Made by a program: the position numbers and the translations under genes
The notes under the pieces: model-generated
Seen by the model: only the letters and a program-made list of their open reading frames with translations
Database searches by the model: none
Told to the model about the DNA's origin: nothing
In this document: piece after piece, positions 63,561 through 64,000 of the stretch
Position numbering within the stretch: position 1 is the first letter of the stretch
Layout: each line of letters begins with the position of its first letter
DNA from: Taibaiella sp965229095
GTDB lineage: Bacteria; Bacteroidota; Bacteroidia; Chitinophagales; Chitinophagaceae
NCBI GenBank assembly: GCA_965229095.1
Contig: OZ245855.1
Location: 3,844,001-3,908,000 of the forward strand
Direction of reading: 5' to 3'
Length of the DNA stretch: 64,000 nucleotides

Positions 63561-64000
63561 ATGCAACTATTAGACGGTAAAAAAGTGTCGGAAACGATAC
63601 TTGCCGAAATTGCCGGGGAAGTGTCGGCACGCAAACAAAGCGGGAAAAAAACACCTCATCTTGCCGCCATCCTTGTAGGAGGCGATCCGGCCAGCCAGAC
63701 TTATGTGGCCTCCAAAGTAAAAACCTGTGAACAGATCGGCTTCGATTCTACCCTCATCCGTCTTGAAGCCGGCATCAGCGAGGAAGAATTGCTGGGTCAC
63801 ATCCGTAGCCTGAACGACAATGCGGAAGTAGACGGTATCCTGGTGCAATTACCTTTACCCGGGCATATTTCGGAAGATAAAGTAATCAATACCATAGATC
63901 CGGCCAAGGATGTGGACGGCTTTCACCCGATCAGTATCGGGCGTATGGTGCTGGGACAGCCTACTTTTATATCAGCTACCCCCAACGGCATTATGATGAT
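63561..64000 (+). CDS. folD: Bifunctional methylenetetrahydrofolate dehydrogenase/cyclohydrolase (partial)
   Basis: The first 146 codons are visible and the frame runs off the window edge. The start MQLLDGKKVSETILAEI and the motifs LAAILVGGDPASQTYVASK, QLPLPGHISEDKVINTI (key part VQLPLPGH) and DPAKDVDGFHP are those of FolD. The Lys of YVASK is the catalytic Lys of the cyclohydrolase. The enzyme interconverts 5,10-methylene- and 10-formyl-tetrahydrofolate and feeds purine and methionine synthesis. A predicted -7 element ends four bases upstream of the ATG, so the mRNA may lack a leader. Confidence 0.95.
   Translation, partial: MQLLDGKKVSETILAEIAGEVSARKQSGKKTPHLAAILVGGDPASQTYVASKVKTCEQIGFDSTLIRLEAGISEEELLGHIRSLNDNAEVDGILVQLPLPGHISEDKVINTIDPAKDVDGFHPISIGRMVLGQPTFISATPNGIMM

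Overview
The window is a 64 kb chromosomal segment of a Bacteroidota bacterium, most likely of the Chitinophagaceae. The lineage evidence is the large secreted proteins ending in type IX secretion (T9SS) sorting domains, the TAnnTTTG-type -7 promoter elements, an outer-membrane barrel with a carboxypeptidase-regulatory-like N-terminus, DUF4290 and FadL-like proteins, and one-component hybrid propeller kinases. No plasmid, phage structural, CRISPR or rRNA genes were seen. The genus is inferred, not shown.

Layout. 0-6.6 kb: an AraC regulator, a 43-residue membrane peptide, a TonB-receptor-like barrel, a PDZ-alpha/beta hydrolase and a T9SS serine hydrolase, all on the plus strand. 6.8-8.3 kb: a solitary AT-richer TIR-domain gene whose C-terminus looks like a Nudix fold. 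8.6-13.7 kb: a 1705-residue surface adhesin-like protein. 14-16.2 kb: a two-gene flavoprotein operon. 17.0-20.8 kb: an intact tRNA-Leu(UAA) and tRNA-Gly(GCC), plus two further copies of the tRNA-Leu 3' end with its terminator. These bracket a small secreted-protein gene, a Gly-Gly-leader RiPP precursor and a translationally coupled sigma factor / small protein / ClpP operon. 21-28.3 kb: an NlpC/P60 lipoprotein, then a five-gene heavy-metal efflux operon (His-rich secreted protein, TolC, adaptor, DUF190, CzcA-type RND pump). 28.4-35.2 kb: a DUF7033/deacetylase-like protein, a DUF2891 protein, and a response regulator overlapping convergently with a propeller histidine kinase.

35.4-57 kb: four T9SS proteins (triplicated repeat protein, S74-chaperone fibre-like protein, PKD protein of 1638 residues, beta-propeller/PKD protein). 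They are interleaved with a LytS/LytTR two-component pair, an HTH regulator pair, tRNA-Gln(CUG) and a four-gene NarL-type signalling operon carrying a small secreted protein. 57-64 kb: housekeeping metabolism, with the N-terminal half of a split methionine synthase, DUF4290, acetyl-CoA synthetase, a FadL-like porin and the start of folD.

The most unusual region is 17.0-20.6 kb. It looks like one or two degenerate or non-autonomous islands inserted at the 3' end of tRNA-Leu(UAA), carrying a possible regulated-proteolysis module and an orphan peptide. The TIR-Nudix-like gene is the best candidate for an immune or NAD-linked effector.
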